64,000 nt of DNA, taken from NCBI GenBank assembly GCA_003263775.1, contig JYJJ01000064.1, positions 1 through 64,000 of the forward strand, in the 5' to 3' direction. The notes beneath the pieces were generated by a model. The model did not search any database. It was not told the DNA's origin and saw only the letters and a program-made list of their open reading frames with translations. The DNA comes from Vibrio maritimus (GTDB lineage: Bacteria; Pseudomonadota; Gammaproteobacteria; Enterobacterales; Vibrionaceae). The translations under genes and the position numbers were made by a program. Position 1 is the stretch's first letter; each line of letters starts with the position of its first letter. Below are positions 1 to 9,685 of the stretch, piece by piece.

Positions 1-8
1 CCATTAAA

Positions 9-34
9 AACGCCGCTTTTATTAGCGGCGTTTT
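9..34. terminator. bidirectional hairpin terminator
   Basis: A 7-bp GC-rich stem (CGCCGCT at 11-17 with AGCGGCG at 24-30) is flanked by A-runs on the left and T-runs on the right. It can therefore stop transcripts from either side. On the minus strand it lies 20 bp past the stop of the AraC gene, which it most likely terminates. Confidence 0.8.
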
Positions 35-54
35 GCTATCTGAATCTCTTCAAA

Positions 55-1065
55 TCAATAAGCGTCAGCGTAATTTTGAGCGTACTGTCTTGGTGTCACA
101 CCACGGTATTTTTTAAACATGCGACTAAAGCTTGTCGTGTTGGTATAGCCCATTTTTTTTGCGACGATCTCTAATGGCACACCCAAGACAATTTGCTTTA
201 CGGCTTCCCCGGAAAGTACAAACCCCACGATAGAAGTAAAATTAAGCCCAGAAAATTGCAGCCGCCGCTGTAGTTGCTGCTCCGACAGACCCAAAAGCTG
301 CGATACTTTGGCAAGTGTTGGCAGACCAAAATGTCTTGAGTAATTAACGACTTCGTAAAGTACTTTCATCTCATCTTGAGGATCGGGCATATCGAGATAA
401 CCATCTAAGTCAGCAAAGCTCATTGACAGTTTTTCTGCGGGTAGTTTAGGGGCTCTATTGCCTTGTAAACGCAAGCGATTCGGCAGCCACACTTCGGTTT
501 TATTGTGCCCCCACTCAATGTGACACCCAAAATAGTCTTCGTACTTAGCTTTGTTGGTTAGGGTACCGGGAAGGCAGACTCTGTCGGGTGTAAAGTCTTG
601 CCCTAAGTAATGCTTGAGCACATTGAACATGAAGTTGGCGACACGCACGCCATCTTGCGCTTTAGCGTTGGCCGTGATCGAATCGTTTCTGTAAGTCCAT
701 TTGACGATAGGGCCAACGATTTCCCCTCCAAAAAAGGCGCCAGACTGAATACAGGTAATACCGGAGTTAATGCGACGAATTGTTGTAGCTAAGTCATGTC
801 CTGCGAAGAACCAGTGACTCAATGAGCCAAGCTTGCTGAGATCCATTTGTCGAACAAGCGTGAGCACTGCGTCTGGATCCCCAGTGATGCGCTCTAGGTT
901 TTCGTAAAATTGGTTGAGTACTGAGACCGGAATCAGGTTCATATCATACTCTAACACCGAGCGTGGTATGCCGAGTGTATCGGGCGTAATACCGTAAGTT
1001 AACTGCAGGCGGTCAACTAACCCTTTGATTCCCATCACTCGTACAAAGTGAACGTTGTGAAACAT
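55..1065 (-). CDS. AraC-family transcriptional regulator
   Basis: A 336-residue regulator with the usual architecture of AraC proteins that carry an N-terminal arabinose-binding-like domain (about residues 20-200). The C-terminal part holds two helix-turn-helix segments, near 250-272 and 300-330, ending in the family signature around GVTPRQY. It is transcribed away from the YiaW/HlyD pair. A long inverted repeat in the shared upstream region is the obvious candidate operator. The effector is unknown: this subfamily includes regulators of lipid and amino-acid catabolism, and nothing adjacent fixes the ligand. Confidence 0.9.
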   Translation of the reverse strand: MFHNVHFVRVMGIKGLVDRLQLTYGITPDTLGIPRSVLEYDMNLIPVSVLNQFYENLERITGDPDAVLTLVRQMDLSKLGSLSHWFFAGHDLATTIRRINSGITCIQSGAFFGGEIVGPIVKWTYRNDSITANAKAQDGVRVANFMFNVLKHYLGQDFTPDRVCLPGTLTNKAKYEDYFGCHIEWGHNKTEVWLPNRLRLQGNRAPKLPAEKLSMSFADLDGYLDMPDPQDEMKVLYEVVNYSRHFGLPTLAKVSQLLGLSEQQLQRRLQFSGLNFTSIVGFVLSGEAVKQIVLGVPLEIVAKKMGYTNTTSFSRMFKKYRGVTPRQYAQNYADAY

Positions 1066-1083
1066 GATTCTTCCTTAGGTATT

Positions 1084-1118
1084 GATTCAATCAAAAATAA
1101 CGGATATTTGATTGAATC
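1084..1118. promoter_or_regulatory. 12-bp perfect inverted repeat, candidate AraC operator
   Basis: GATTCAATCAAA (1084-1095) is followed after 11 bp by its exact reverse complement (1107-1118). Each arm also contains a small palindrome of the form GATTSAATC. It lies between the divergent AraC gene and the YiaW-like gene, 19 bp from the AraC start, so it could repress or activate both promoters. That it is an operator is inferred from position and symmetry. Confidence 0.55.
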
Positions 1119-1187
1119 TATCACACTGTAACCAATTGTTTCATGCTAATTTACACTCCTGACTCGATTTATCTATGAGAGCAAGCA

Positions 1188-1508
1188 ATGAGTTTAGTGA
1201 GTGTCCCCTTCGTTGGAACGGGTGCTGATACCGCGCTTCATGTCGTGTCAGCCGTAGTGTTAGTGGCCAGTATTGGCGCTGCCATTTATGGATTTTGGCG
1301 AATCCATGAACTTCCTATCAATAAAGCCCACAGCCGAGACCATCACCAGCTTGGGTTGATCACCGCACTCACTTGGATTGGTTTTATCTGGCATTGGGTA
1401 TGGGTATTGGCCGTGATTATTGCATTTGTAGATATGGAAAAAGCCATTGTTCGTCTACGCGATATTTGGAACAGTGATAGCGAAAAACCGGAGAGTGATG
1501 CATGTTAG
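1188..1508 (+). CDS. YiaW-like (DUF3302) inner membrane protein
   Basis: A 106-residue protein with two hydrophobic segments (about 17-37 and 55-82). Between them is a polar stretch with His-Glu-Leu-Pro and Arg-Asp-His-His, as in DUF3302 proteins such as E. coli YiaW. The stop overlaps the start of the HlyD-type gene by 7 bp, so the two are co-translated. The YiaW/YiaV pairing is known in enterobacteria and supports the assignment, although no transport substrate is established. Confidence 0.65.
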   Translation: MSLVSVPFVGTGADTALHVVSAVVLVASIGAAIYGFWRIHELPINKAHSRDHHQLGLITALTWIGFIWHWVWVLAVIIAFVDMEKAIVRLRDIWNSDSEKPESDAC

Positions 1509-2724
1509 AAGGTTTAGCGGTTTGGGCTCTGTTCATCTACTTACTTAGATTAATTGGCATGCCTTGGAACAAGTTCTCTAAGAGCTTTGCGTATGTTGGT
1601 GGTGTGGGTTGGTTAATGTTTGTTTGGGTCGCTTAATTAACTATACGCCGATGGATCTCTCTGGAGGGTCTTTGGTTCAAGCGCCGCATATCCACTTGCG
1701 ACCAGACTCATCCAATGTTTCAGGCAAGGTAATCAAACTTCACATTGAGCCCAACCAGCAGATCGACAAAGGGCAGCTTATTTATGAGATCGATCCAAAG
1801 CCGTACCAGATTGCATTGGATCAAGCGGTTATTCAACAAGAGGCCGCTGAAGTCTCTCTCGACAGCGCGATTCAAGATGTAGAAATTGCTAAGTCGACTT
1901 ACTTATCATCACTTAAAGCGGTGGAGACTTCTCAGAGTCAACTTAATGCAGCAGTTGTCGATTACCAATTACAGCAAAAAATGCTCAAGCGATTTCAAGA
2001 GCAGAACTCTGTCGTGAGCAACACCATTACGGAGAGCGATATAGATAAGCAGGTGAGCTTAGTAGAAGTCGCGCGACATAAGGTAACGACTATCGAGGCC
2101 CAGCTTGACAAGAAACGTGTTGACGCTGATAAAGCTAAGCTGGCTATCAATAAATCAGCGCTAGCCGTTAAGAGTAAACGTGCTGAGCTTCGTAACATTC
2201 AAGAAAATGTGGAACGAGCTCAATGGGACTTAGACAGCACCAAGGTTTACGCGCCAGCAGATGGCTTTGTGACTAACTTCATTCTTCGAGAAGGTCAGCT
2301 TTTGTCACGAGTGCCTCGCTTGCAGATGTACACCAATGAGAAATACGTGCTGATGCGAGTCAACCATCAGGCCATTCGTAATATTCATCAAGGACAAGCT
2401 GCTGAGTTCTCAACGTCAGTTTATCCTGGACATGTCTTTGCAGCAGAAGTTGAAGGTATTGTCGAAGCGACAGGCGAGTCTCAAGGTACATTGCTAGCGC
2501 TAGATCAATCGGTCCGCGCTACGACGGGTCAGAACGTCAACAACAAGCATCATTTTGTACGTTTGAAGATCCATGAAGCGGATGGCTATGACATTCCAGT
2601 TGGGGCAGTGGGGCTGGCCTGGGTTAGTGGTGATAAGCCGATTGGTTTTCTAGCATTTCTTGATGTGATTCGCGGTATTATCCTAAGAATGAAGTCGCAG
2701 TTGTATTTCTTCTACTCAATATAA
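1502..2724 (+). CDS. HlyD/YiaV-type membrane fusion protein (frameshifted near 1633)
   Basis: Periplasmic adaptor of the HlyD/EmrA type. An N-terminal membrane helix begins at the ATG at 1502 (MLEGLAVWALFIY), followed by a lipoyl-like barrel, a long coiled coil (roughly residues 90-205 of the restored protein) and the second lipoyl half. The reading frame breaks near 1633: the upstream part stops at a TAA, and the downstream part is open only from 1609 in another frame. Adding one base there gives a continuous protein of about 407 residues. The gene overlaps the upstream YiaW-like gene, as in yiaW-yiaV. It probably works with an unidentified inner-membrane partner. I read the break as a consensus error. 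Confidence 0.8.
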
Positions 2725-2738
2725 TGAGCCCGTTCACT

Positions 2739-2768
2739 ACTGAGAGGGGCACTAAGCCCCCTTTCAGT
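2739..2768. terminator. hairpin after HlyD gene
   Basis: ACTGAGAGGGGC and its near reverse complement form a roughly 12-bp stem with one bulge and a 5-nt loop, 15 bp after the HlyD stop. No clear U-tract follows, so it may be a 3'-end-stabilising hairpin or a weak terminator. Confidence 0.45.
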
Positions 2769-2825
2769 ATTCGAACCTCGAAAAACCACATTTTTGCAGG
2801 AACACGAGTCATTAGAGCACCCATG

Positions 2826-5275
2826 TTATTGAGGCGCTAGAGTCAATAGTTCCACGCCATGCGGTGGTACAACCGCTCTCAAATTTAAAGAATCATTTTG
2901 ATGCAGAAGGGTGTTGATTGTCCTTTTTGGCCAAGCCGTGCGTTTGAGTTGCTCAATATCTTCGAGATGTAAAGGATGAGGCTACCCATACGCTGCCAAT
3001 CATCATAAGCAGAGCCGTGTTCTTGGTTCAACTGATGCCTAGTCAGTTGGTAATGACCTGAAGGCAGATGAATATTGAAAGCAAATTGCTTGTTTACTTG
3101 ATGGTTAAACGCGGCGTAAGGATCAGACGCCTCAACAGCGGAGACATCACCACTGGCGTAAAGATCGTCAAAGTGAACATAGTTTACCATTAGGATTTGA
3201 ACAGTTTGGCCATCCATAGTGATCAAGTAATCCTGACCACGTTCAATGATGGTACTGCCGAGCTGTTGAAGTAGGGCAAGCGCGTGAAAACCAGGCTTAG
3301 GAATACCTTCTCTGGTCAGTAGTCCAAATCCTCCATGGAAAGTCCTTGCGGACGGTCCACGCTCTTCAAACAGATCGCTAAAAGTCCAAACCGCCAGAGA
3401 GTCAACCTCATTGATGAGATCGATAGTGTTATGGATGATAAAGCTACCCATATAAGCGGTGTCGAGCAGCTTGTTGCCCCAGCAAGCAGAAGTATTCCAC
3501 TCGGTTACATGAACCTCATCAGGCGAGAGAGAGGCGATGTGTTGTTTGCCTTTGGTGATGAGCTCACGACTTCCACACTCACCAAGGGAGCGACGAGTGA
3601 CGTTGCCAGAGTTTTCTAAAGAACTGAAGGCATCATAAACCTCTGGGTAAATATGAAGTGAGAAGAAATCAGGAGTGAGTTCGTTTTCATGACAAAAATC
3701 GACAAAGCGATTTAGCCAGTCGCTTGTTGCAAATGACATATGGCTAACCGATGGGCTACCAATCTTTATGTCTGGATGGACAGAGCGAATCGCTTGATAG
3801 GTGTTTAAGTAATGCTGATGATAGCGAGTTTGGTCTTCGGACCAAAAAATGCCAGCTAAGTCAGGCTCATTCCAGGCCTCGAAATACCACGTCGAGACTT
3901 CGGCCTCACCGTAGCGCTGCAAGATATGTTGGAAAAATTGCACGAGTAAGTCTTGCCACCAAACCATTTCCTGCGGAGGGGTGATATTGCCTTTCCAGTG
4001 GGCGACGGATTGAGTGCCACTGGCAAAAATGTCGGGCGTATAACCGAGGCAAACAAACGGTTTTAACTCTATTGATAGTAAAAAATCAAATAACTCATCA
4101 ACGTAGCTCCAGTTGTATTGACCTAAGCTGACGACTATCTGCATTTGTTCGACAAAAATACCTTGGAATCTGACGTGTTGAAAATGGAGCTTGGACTGCA
4201 TAAATGCCATTTGCTGCTGCATCTTAGGACGAAGTGCTTCGTGTGCACAGCCAAATGTCATGACCTTGCCCCATATCGGGTTGAGGTTTGTTTGTTGTGA
4301 TGCCAAAGAAACCGGGATAGGCGGCAGCTCGGTCTCGGGCTGAATTATGGTAGACGGTGCTTTTTTTAGATATTGGAACAGTGATTTATAGATCTCGTTA
4401 TCACTGACACTCATATAACTCGAATTCAACTCACTACTATGGGGAGTGTATCGCTCCTTACGAAGCTCAATTGGGGTGAGCGAGTATTTCTGTTTGAACT
4501 TCTTGTAGAATAACTTCGGGTCTGTAAACCCACACTCAAAGGCAATGTCTGAAATTTTGTCTGTTGTCGTGATCACTTTTGCCGCAGCACAATGCAAGCG
4601 GTAGTCGAACAGGTATTCCTGAAACGTAATGCCCATCCTTTCTCTGGAGAAACGAGAAAGGTGGTGAGTGGTTACACACTCTATGGCTGCGATGTCTTGA
4701 AGTTGGATCTTATTGCTGTAGTTCTTTTCAACGTGTGCGACGATTCGAGCAAGTCGCTCTAATTCGTGCTCTCTTAGCTGATGATTGCTGTCCTTGGCTA
4801 TTTGATGGGGAAAGTAGCTCAGCACGGTTTCAAAAAGGGACAAAATCTCTCTTTCAATCGCAAGTTTGTACCATGCTTTTTTTTTGACATAAGCCCAAAT
4901 GATCTCGGCTAAGTGTTTGCGTAAAGCATCATACTGGTGGTTCTCTGCATTTAGAGCGCTATTAATCTGAAAGTGAACATTGTTGAGTTCCGGGTAAAAA
5001 CGTTCTAATAAATCGGTAGGAAATTGGATGGCGAGCAGCACATTTTGGCTGTTGGTTGACTTAATGGAATGCAGTTCGTTTGGGTTGAATAATACAATGT
5101 CATTTTGATGGAGAGTGTGAGTTTGGTTTTCTTTTCTGACCACCACATCGCCTTTGAGAACCATGAGTAGCTCACTTTCTTGATGCCAGTGTGACGTGAC
5201 TTCCAATACAGAGTGGATGTAGATTTTTGCATTGATTCCTTCGTCAAGGCTGATGAGTTCGTGGCGGTATTGCAT
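2826..5275 (-). CDS. AraC regulator fused to a GH39 glycosidase domain (frameshift near 2980)
   Basis: A two-function chain. Residues about 15-90 look like an AraC sensing cupin, about 175-275 carry the AraC double helix-turn-helix, and about 330-790 resemble a GH39 beta-xylosidase TIM barrel. The GH39 acid/base Glu lies in WNEP near residue 469 and the nucleophile Glu in TEWN near 592, so the catalytic pair is present. The ATG at 5275 is chosen because AAGGA precedes it; an upstream GTG lacks this. As written the frame ends at 2885, but one added base near 2980 gives a natural GH39 C-terminus ending at 2826 (816 residues). It may sense or modify a sugar ligand of the adjacent symporter/GH3 locus. 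Whether the barrel hydrolyses or only binds is unknown. Confidence 0.85.
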
Positions 5276-5491
5276 GGGTAGGTCCTTAGGGGGAAACGCT
5301 GAACGTTTCACAATGATAAGCGAATCGACGCTATCAACATACTGCTGTTATGGTTAAGCCAACCATGGATGAGCGAGAGTGTGAAGCTCGTTCTCTGCAC
5401 GTTGATAGCGTCGGTCTTACTCTTTCACTTCGACAATTTACGTCCACGCTTTGCCGAGGCGTATGAATCGGGCGGAATGACCGCTCACAGG

Positions 5492-6826
5492 TTATAGGGC
5501 GCGTATTTCAGCAAGTTCTAGTTCCATCTGAGCACCGGTCTTTTTATCTATAGGGTAAAGAGTCAGCACCAAGGCATTGGCTAAGAAGCCAACAGCAGGG
5601 AGGATGCTCATCATGAGAAGAATACCATTCAATGTTTCTGCATTTTGTTCACCGCCCGCCTGATAGCCATAGAAGGAAAGTACGGCACCGGTAATTAATC
5701 CACTGATCCCCATCCCAAACTTGTGTGAAAAGGTCACAGAGCTGGTGGTTAGGCCGACCACGCGTTTACCTTGTTTCCATTCACAATAGTCTGCGGCGTC
5801 TGCCACCATTGACCAGATAATTGGCACGCTTGCGCCCTGAGCAATCATGACGCAGAAGAACAGAGCGTAGACCCAAAATATATTGCTTGTCGGCATCCAA
5901 TAAAGATTCGAGATAAGAACAGCGGCCACCAGTTGAGCAATAATGATCATTCTCTTTTTACAGATGCGTTTGGCCAAAATAGCGGTGATGACAACACCGA
6001 CGAGCATTCCAAGGTTACCCGAGACAAAGAAACCAGTAGCAAGGTCGGTGTTACCAATGTTGTAACTGAAGTAGTACATACCCACACCGAAAGGCAGCAT
6101 GGTAAAGCTAAAGCACAGTACACCAACGGCTAAAAGTACCCACCATGCACGATTGTGAATGACGGTCATCAGATCGCTCTTGAGTGATGTCGTCTGATTG
6201 ACGGGCTTAATTCTCTCTTTAGTTAAAAAGAACGTGAGGAAGAATAGGATAACGGCGATCGATGCAAACAGAGTCATAGTGATCTGAAAGCCATATTGTT
6301 GGTCATCACCACCAAAAAAGCCAACAAGAGGAAGCGTACCGCCAGAAATAATCAGCATGGCAAAGAAGGCAAAAAACATTCGAAAGCTTGTTAATTGCGT
6401 TCTTTCTTGCGGATCAGAGCTCATCATCGTAGGCAAAGAGGAGTACGGAATATTGACGATGGTGTAGCAAACCATAAGCAAAATATAGGTAACGTATGCG
6501 TATACCAGTTTATAGGTCATCGACCAGTCTGGTGTGGTTAACGTTGCAATGGCTAATAGAGCCAATGGTACGGCACCAAATAAAATGTAAGGCCTAAATT
6601 TTCCCCAACGTGATTGCGTTCGGTCGGCGATAGCGCCCATTAGTGGATCACTGACTGCGTCGATCATTCGGGCAACGAAAAACAGCCCACCGACAGCCGC
6701 TGCAGAGAGTCCATATACATCAGTATAAAAATACATCAGGAATGTGCTTATGGTAGTAAGAATGAGCGAGCTAGCCAAATCGCCAAACCCGTAGCCGATC
6801 TTTTCTTTAAACTTGAGTGTTTGCAT
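5492..6826 (-). CDS. GPH-family sugar:cation symporter
   Basis: A 444-residue major-facilitator-type protein with about 12 membrane segments. The N-terminal signature (GYGFGDLASS, then a segment with RMIDAVSDPLMGAIADR) is typical of the glycoside-pentoside-hexuronide family, which includes MelB and XylP-like carriers. The ATG at 6826 aligns with family N-termini and follows GGAC; the open frame extends 12 codons further upstream. It lies downstream of the divergent promoter shared with the GH3 gene and upstream of the AraC-GH39 fusion on the same strand. It probably imports the oligosaccharide or glycoside processed by the locus. The ion and sugar cannot be read from sequence. Confidence 0.85.
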   Translation of the reverse strand: MQTLKFKEKIGYGFGDLASSLILTTISTFLMYFYTDVYGLSAAAVGGLFFVARMIDAVSDPLMGAIADRTQSRWGKFRPYILFGAVPLALLAIATLTTPDWSMTYKLVYAYVTYILLMVCYTIVNIPYSSLPTMMSSDPQERTQLTSFRMFFAFFAMLIISGGTLPLVGFFGGDDQQYGFQITMTLFASIAVILFFLTFFLTKERIKPVNQTTSLKSDLMTVIHNRAWWVLLAVGVLCFSFTMLPFGVGMYYFSYNIGNTDLATGFFVSGNLGMLVGVVITAILAKRICKKRMIIIAQLVAAVLISNLYWMPTSNIFWVYALFFCVMIAQGASVPIIWSMVADAADYCEWKQGKRVVGLTTSSVTFSHKFGMGISGLITGAVLSFYGYQAGGEQNAETLNGILLMMSILPAVGFLANALVLTLYPIDKKTGAQMELELAEIRAL

Positions 6827-7187
6827 AGTGAGTGTCCATGATATTGGTTCTGTCACTATCATGGCGGCTATTGAGCGAGTGAATAAGGGACCTATTTAAC
6901 TCGCTATATGGGTGATCTTTGTGGTTGTGTGGTTTCTGTGATATCGCTCAATACAAAACTAGCGACACGCTAGATAGCAATCAATTCATTGAACAGCCTT
7001 GTTTATTACCAAATATCTAGGCATTTATCGAAAAATGAGTGAATTTAAATCTCTCTGTTTAAGGTAGTACTCAGATCACACTTTTTATTTGACCACAAAG
7101 ATCTCCTATACGATCAGACAAACCTATACGAAGTTTGATATTTCGCTTGATTCTATACTGGCGGAAATTGTTATAGGAGCAAGCGTT
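6827..7187. promoter_or_regulatory. divergent control region, GPH symporter / GH3 operon
   Basis: A 361-bp AT-rich region with no supported gene. It holds CTAGCG-ACA-CGCTAG at 6959-6973, a 6-bp-arm palindrome that could be a regulator site. A Shine-Dalgarno-like TAGGAG at 7174-7179 sets the GH3 start. The AraC-GH39 protein is the most plausible local regulator, by inference. Confidence 0.4.
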
Positions 7188-8873
7188 ATGAATTTAAGAG
7201 CAAATCCATTTTATCTTTCAGGTGAAGATATTGCGTGGGTTGAACAAACATTATCCGGTATGAGTCTAGAAGAGAAAATAGGACACTTGTTTTGCCCTAT
7301 TGGCTTAAGTTCTGAAGAAAGCGATTTATCTAAACTACTGGAAGACTATAAACCCGCAGGTGTCATGTTTCGCCCAGGACCAACCGAAGAAGTACAAAGC
7401 GTGCACCGCTACCTTCAATCACACAGTAAGATCCCAATGTTAATCGCCGCAAATTTGGAAAGCGGTGGCAATGGGTCTGCTCTTGAAGGCACTGAGTTTG
7501 GTCGCCAAATGCAAGTAGGGGCAACGGCAGATGTTCAAATGGCGACAAATTTAGGTACCGTCGTTGCGAAAGAAGGACGTGCAGTAGGTTGTAACTGGGC
7601 ATTTGCCCCCGTCATTGATATTGATTATAACCCCCACAATCCGATTACCAATACACGCACTTATGGCAGTGACCCAGAGCTTGTGGGCGCAATGGGCAAA
7701 GCTTACGTTGAAGCTGTTCAGAAACAGGGAATGGCCACATCAATCAAGCATTTTCCTGGTGATGGCGTGGACTACCGAGACCAGCACCTAGTGCTATCGG
7801 TAAACTCAATGAAGCCAGAGGAGTGGGATCGTACATTTGGTGAGGTTTACCAACAGTCAATTGATGCGGGCGCATTGACGGTAATGGCTGGCCATATTGC
7901 GATGCCAGAGTATTCAAAACAGCTCAATCCAGCATTAACGGATGCAGAGGTAATGCCTGCGTCGCTCGCACCTGAATTGCTCAATGATCTATTGCGTACA
8001 AAGCTTGGCTTTAACGGCATGATTGTATCCGATGCAACCAGCATGGTCGGTTTCACGGTCGCAATGAAACGAGAGGAAGCTGTACCAAAGTGTATCGCTG
8101 CAGGGTGCGATCTCTTTCTCTTCAACAAAGATTTGGAAGAAGATGTCCGTTATATGCGCCAAGGCATAGAAAATGGATTGTTAACACTAGAGCGCGTTGA
8201 CGAAGCCGTTACCCGAACATTAGCCACGAAAGCCGCTTTGGGACTGCACAAGCGCGATTTAGAAGCTGAACTTGATTCGTCAGTTGTTGGCTGTGAAGAG
8301 CATAAGCGAATGGCTGAACAGTGCGCTGATAAGTCGATTACATTGGTGAAAAACCGTGACGACATTCTTCCACTAAACCTAGAGCAGCATAGTCGAGTGC
8401 TTCTTATTGGACTTGGCGATGATCCCGACATGTTCGGTCATGAGTCATCGACGGTAGAGTCGTTCAAGTCTGTACTCGAGCTACATGGCTTTCACGCGAG
8501 TATCTATGACACTTCAGAATTTACCATGCGTGACATGCTGCAATCGGTAGAAGACTTTGTTGCCGATTATGATGTGGTTATCTACGTCGCTAAGTATGTA
8601 ACGGCCAGTAATAAGACAACGTTGCGCATTAATTGGGCACGCCCAATGGGGATTGACGCTCCTTGGTTTAGTGAAGAGATCCCGACAATCTTTGTATCCT
8701 TTGGTAGTCCATACCACCTAATGGATGTGCCAAGAGTCCCAACATATATCAATGCCTATACATCAAATCAAGTGACCATCAATGCCGTTGCTTCGAAGCT
8801 AATTGGGCACACCAGTTTCACTGGTATCAGCCCGGTCGATGCATTTGTCGGCCAATGGGACACCAGAATCTAA
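7188..8873 (+). CDS. glycoside hydrolase family 3 enzyme, NagZ-type Asp-His dyad
   Basis: A 561-residue cytoplasmic GH3 protein without a signal peptide. The start at 7188 is preferred over an upstream open stretch from 7089 because TAGGAGC lies just before it and the GH3 domain begins soon after. The motif KHFPGDG near residue 187 is followed by RDQH near 197, matching the Asp-His acid/base dyad of NagZ-like GH3 enzymes. The nucleophile Asp lies in SDATS near 282. Some NagZ-type GH3 enzymes act as phosphorylases, which would fit the beta-phosphoglucomutase gene directly downstream. The C-terminal third is an alpha/beta domain as in longer GH3 proteins. The substrate could be a beta-glucoside or a beta-N-acetylglucosaminide. 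Confidence 0.85.
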   Translation: MNLRANPFYLSGEDIAWVEQTLSGMSLEEKIGHLFCPIGLSSEESDLSKLLEDYKPAGVMFRPGPTEEVQSVHRYLQSHSKIPMLIAANLESGGNGSALEGTEFGRQMQVGATADVQMATNLGTVVAKEGRAVGCNWAFAPVIDIDYNPHNPITNTRTYGSDPELVGAMGKAYVEAVQKQGMATSIKHFPGDGVDYRDQHLVLSVNSMKPEEWDRTFGEVYQQSIDAGALTVMAGHIAMPEYSKQLNPALTDAEVMPASLAPELLNDLLRTKLGFNGMIVSDATSMVGFTVAMKREEAVPKCIAAGCDLFLFNKDLEEDVRYMRQGIENGLLTLERVDEAVTRTLATKAALGLHKRDLEAELDSSVVGCEEHKRMAEQCADKSITLVKNRDDILPLNLEQHSRVLLIGLGDDPDMFGHESSTVESFKSVLELHGFHASIYDTSEFTMRDMLQSVEDFVADYDVVIYVAKYVTASNKTTLRINWARPMGIDAPWFSEEIPTIFVSFGSPYHLMDVPRVPTYINAYTSNQVTINAVASKLIGHTSFTGISPVDAFVGQWDTRI

Positions 8874-8901
8874 TTCATTCTACTCGTCGAAGTTATTGAT
8901 A

Positions 8902-8921
8902 ATGGCGGGGCTGCCCGCCAT
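8902..8921 (+). promoter_or_regulatory. strong hairpin between GH3 and pgmB
   Basis: ATGGCGGG-GCTG-CCCGCCAT is a perfect 8-bp stem with a 4-nt loop. It ends at the base before the AAGGA ribosome site of pgmB. No U-tract follows, so it is not a standard terminator. It could tune translation of pgmB or protect the upstream mRNA segment. Confidence 0.5.
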
Positions 8922-8931
8922 AAGGACCACA

Positions 8932-9582
8932 ATGTTATTACCTAAATTTGCAATATTTGATTTGGATGGTGTTTTAGTTGATACCGCAAAGTACCACTAT
9001 CTGGCTTGGAAAGAGATCGCCAACGAACTAGGGCTAAGCTTTACCATTGCTGATAATGAAAAATTAAAAGGTGTGAGTCGCGATAAATCTTTAGATATTA
9101 TTTTGGAAATAAATAATGCCCAAAGCCTAAATTTGGATAAGTCTCAATGGTTAGCTAGAAAGAATGAAATATATCTGAGCTATATAGAACAGCTATCTGA
9201 AAGTGATTTACTACCAGGTGTCATCGACACTTTGTCTTTATTTAAGAGTCAAGATATAAAGATTGCGCTAGGCTCAGCTAGCAAAAATGCGATTAAGATA
9301 CTAAGGACGACAGGGGTCTTTGGCTACTTTGATGCCATAGTCGATGGGAATAGTGTAACCAATGCCAAACCAGACCCTGAAGTTTTCTTAATAGCGGCGA
9401 AGAGGATTCACGGGCAACCTGAAGAATGCATCGTATTTGAAGATGCGATTGCTGGTGTGAATGCTGCATTATCTGCAGGGATGAAAGTTATAGCTATTGG
9501 TGATGAAGTACAGTTAGGGAATGCCAATAAAGTTGTTAAAGATATGGCAGAATATTTGACCACAATCACAAATAAATATTGA
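8932..9582 (+). CDS. pgmB: beta-phosphoglucomutase-like HAD phosphatase
   Basis: A 216-residue HAD-superfamily protein. The DLD motif with Asp10 and Asp12, followed by GVLVDTAKYHY, is the beta-phosphoglucomutase signature. Downstream come the SAS-K loop, KPDPEVF and EDAIAG motifs for the remaining phosphate and Mg ligands. The ATG at 8932 follows AAGGA and the family N-terminus. It would convert beta-glucose 1-phosphate to glucose 6-phosphate. Its place between GH3 and the porin suggests that the GH3 enzyme, or an enzyme elsewhere, releases sugar by phosphorolysis. Confidence 0.88.
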   Translation: MLLPKFAIFDLDGVLVDTAKYHYLAWKEIANELGLSFTIADNEKLKGVSRDKSLDIILEINNAQSLNLDKSQWLARKNEIYLSYIEQLSESDLLPGVIDTLSLFKSQDIKIALGSASKNAIKILRTTGVFGYFDAIVDGNSVTNAKPDPEVFLIAAKRIHGQPEECIVFEDAIAGVNAALSAGMKVIAIGDEVQLGNANKVVKDMAEYLTTITNKY

Positions 9583-9685
9583 TGCTAAATATCTACCAAT
9601 AAAAATCACAAATAAAACCATTACTGATATTTATATTAAATCGTACTATTTACCCAAATGGAAAACAAAGGAATAAGAGGTAAAT

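Noticed and set aside
1609..2724. HlyD gene starting at 1609
   Set aside because: The true N-terminus with its membrane helix is at 1502 in another frame; 1609 is a by-product of the frame break.
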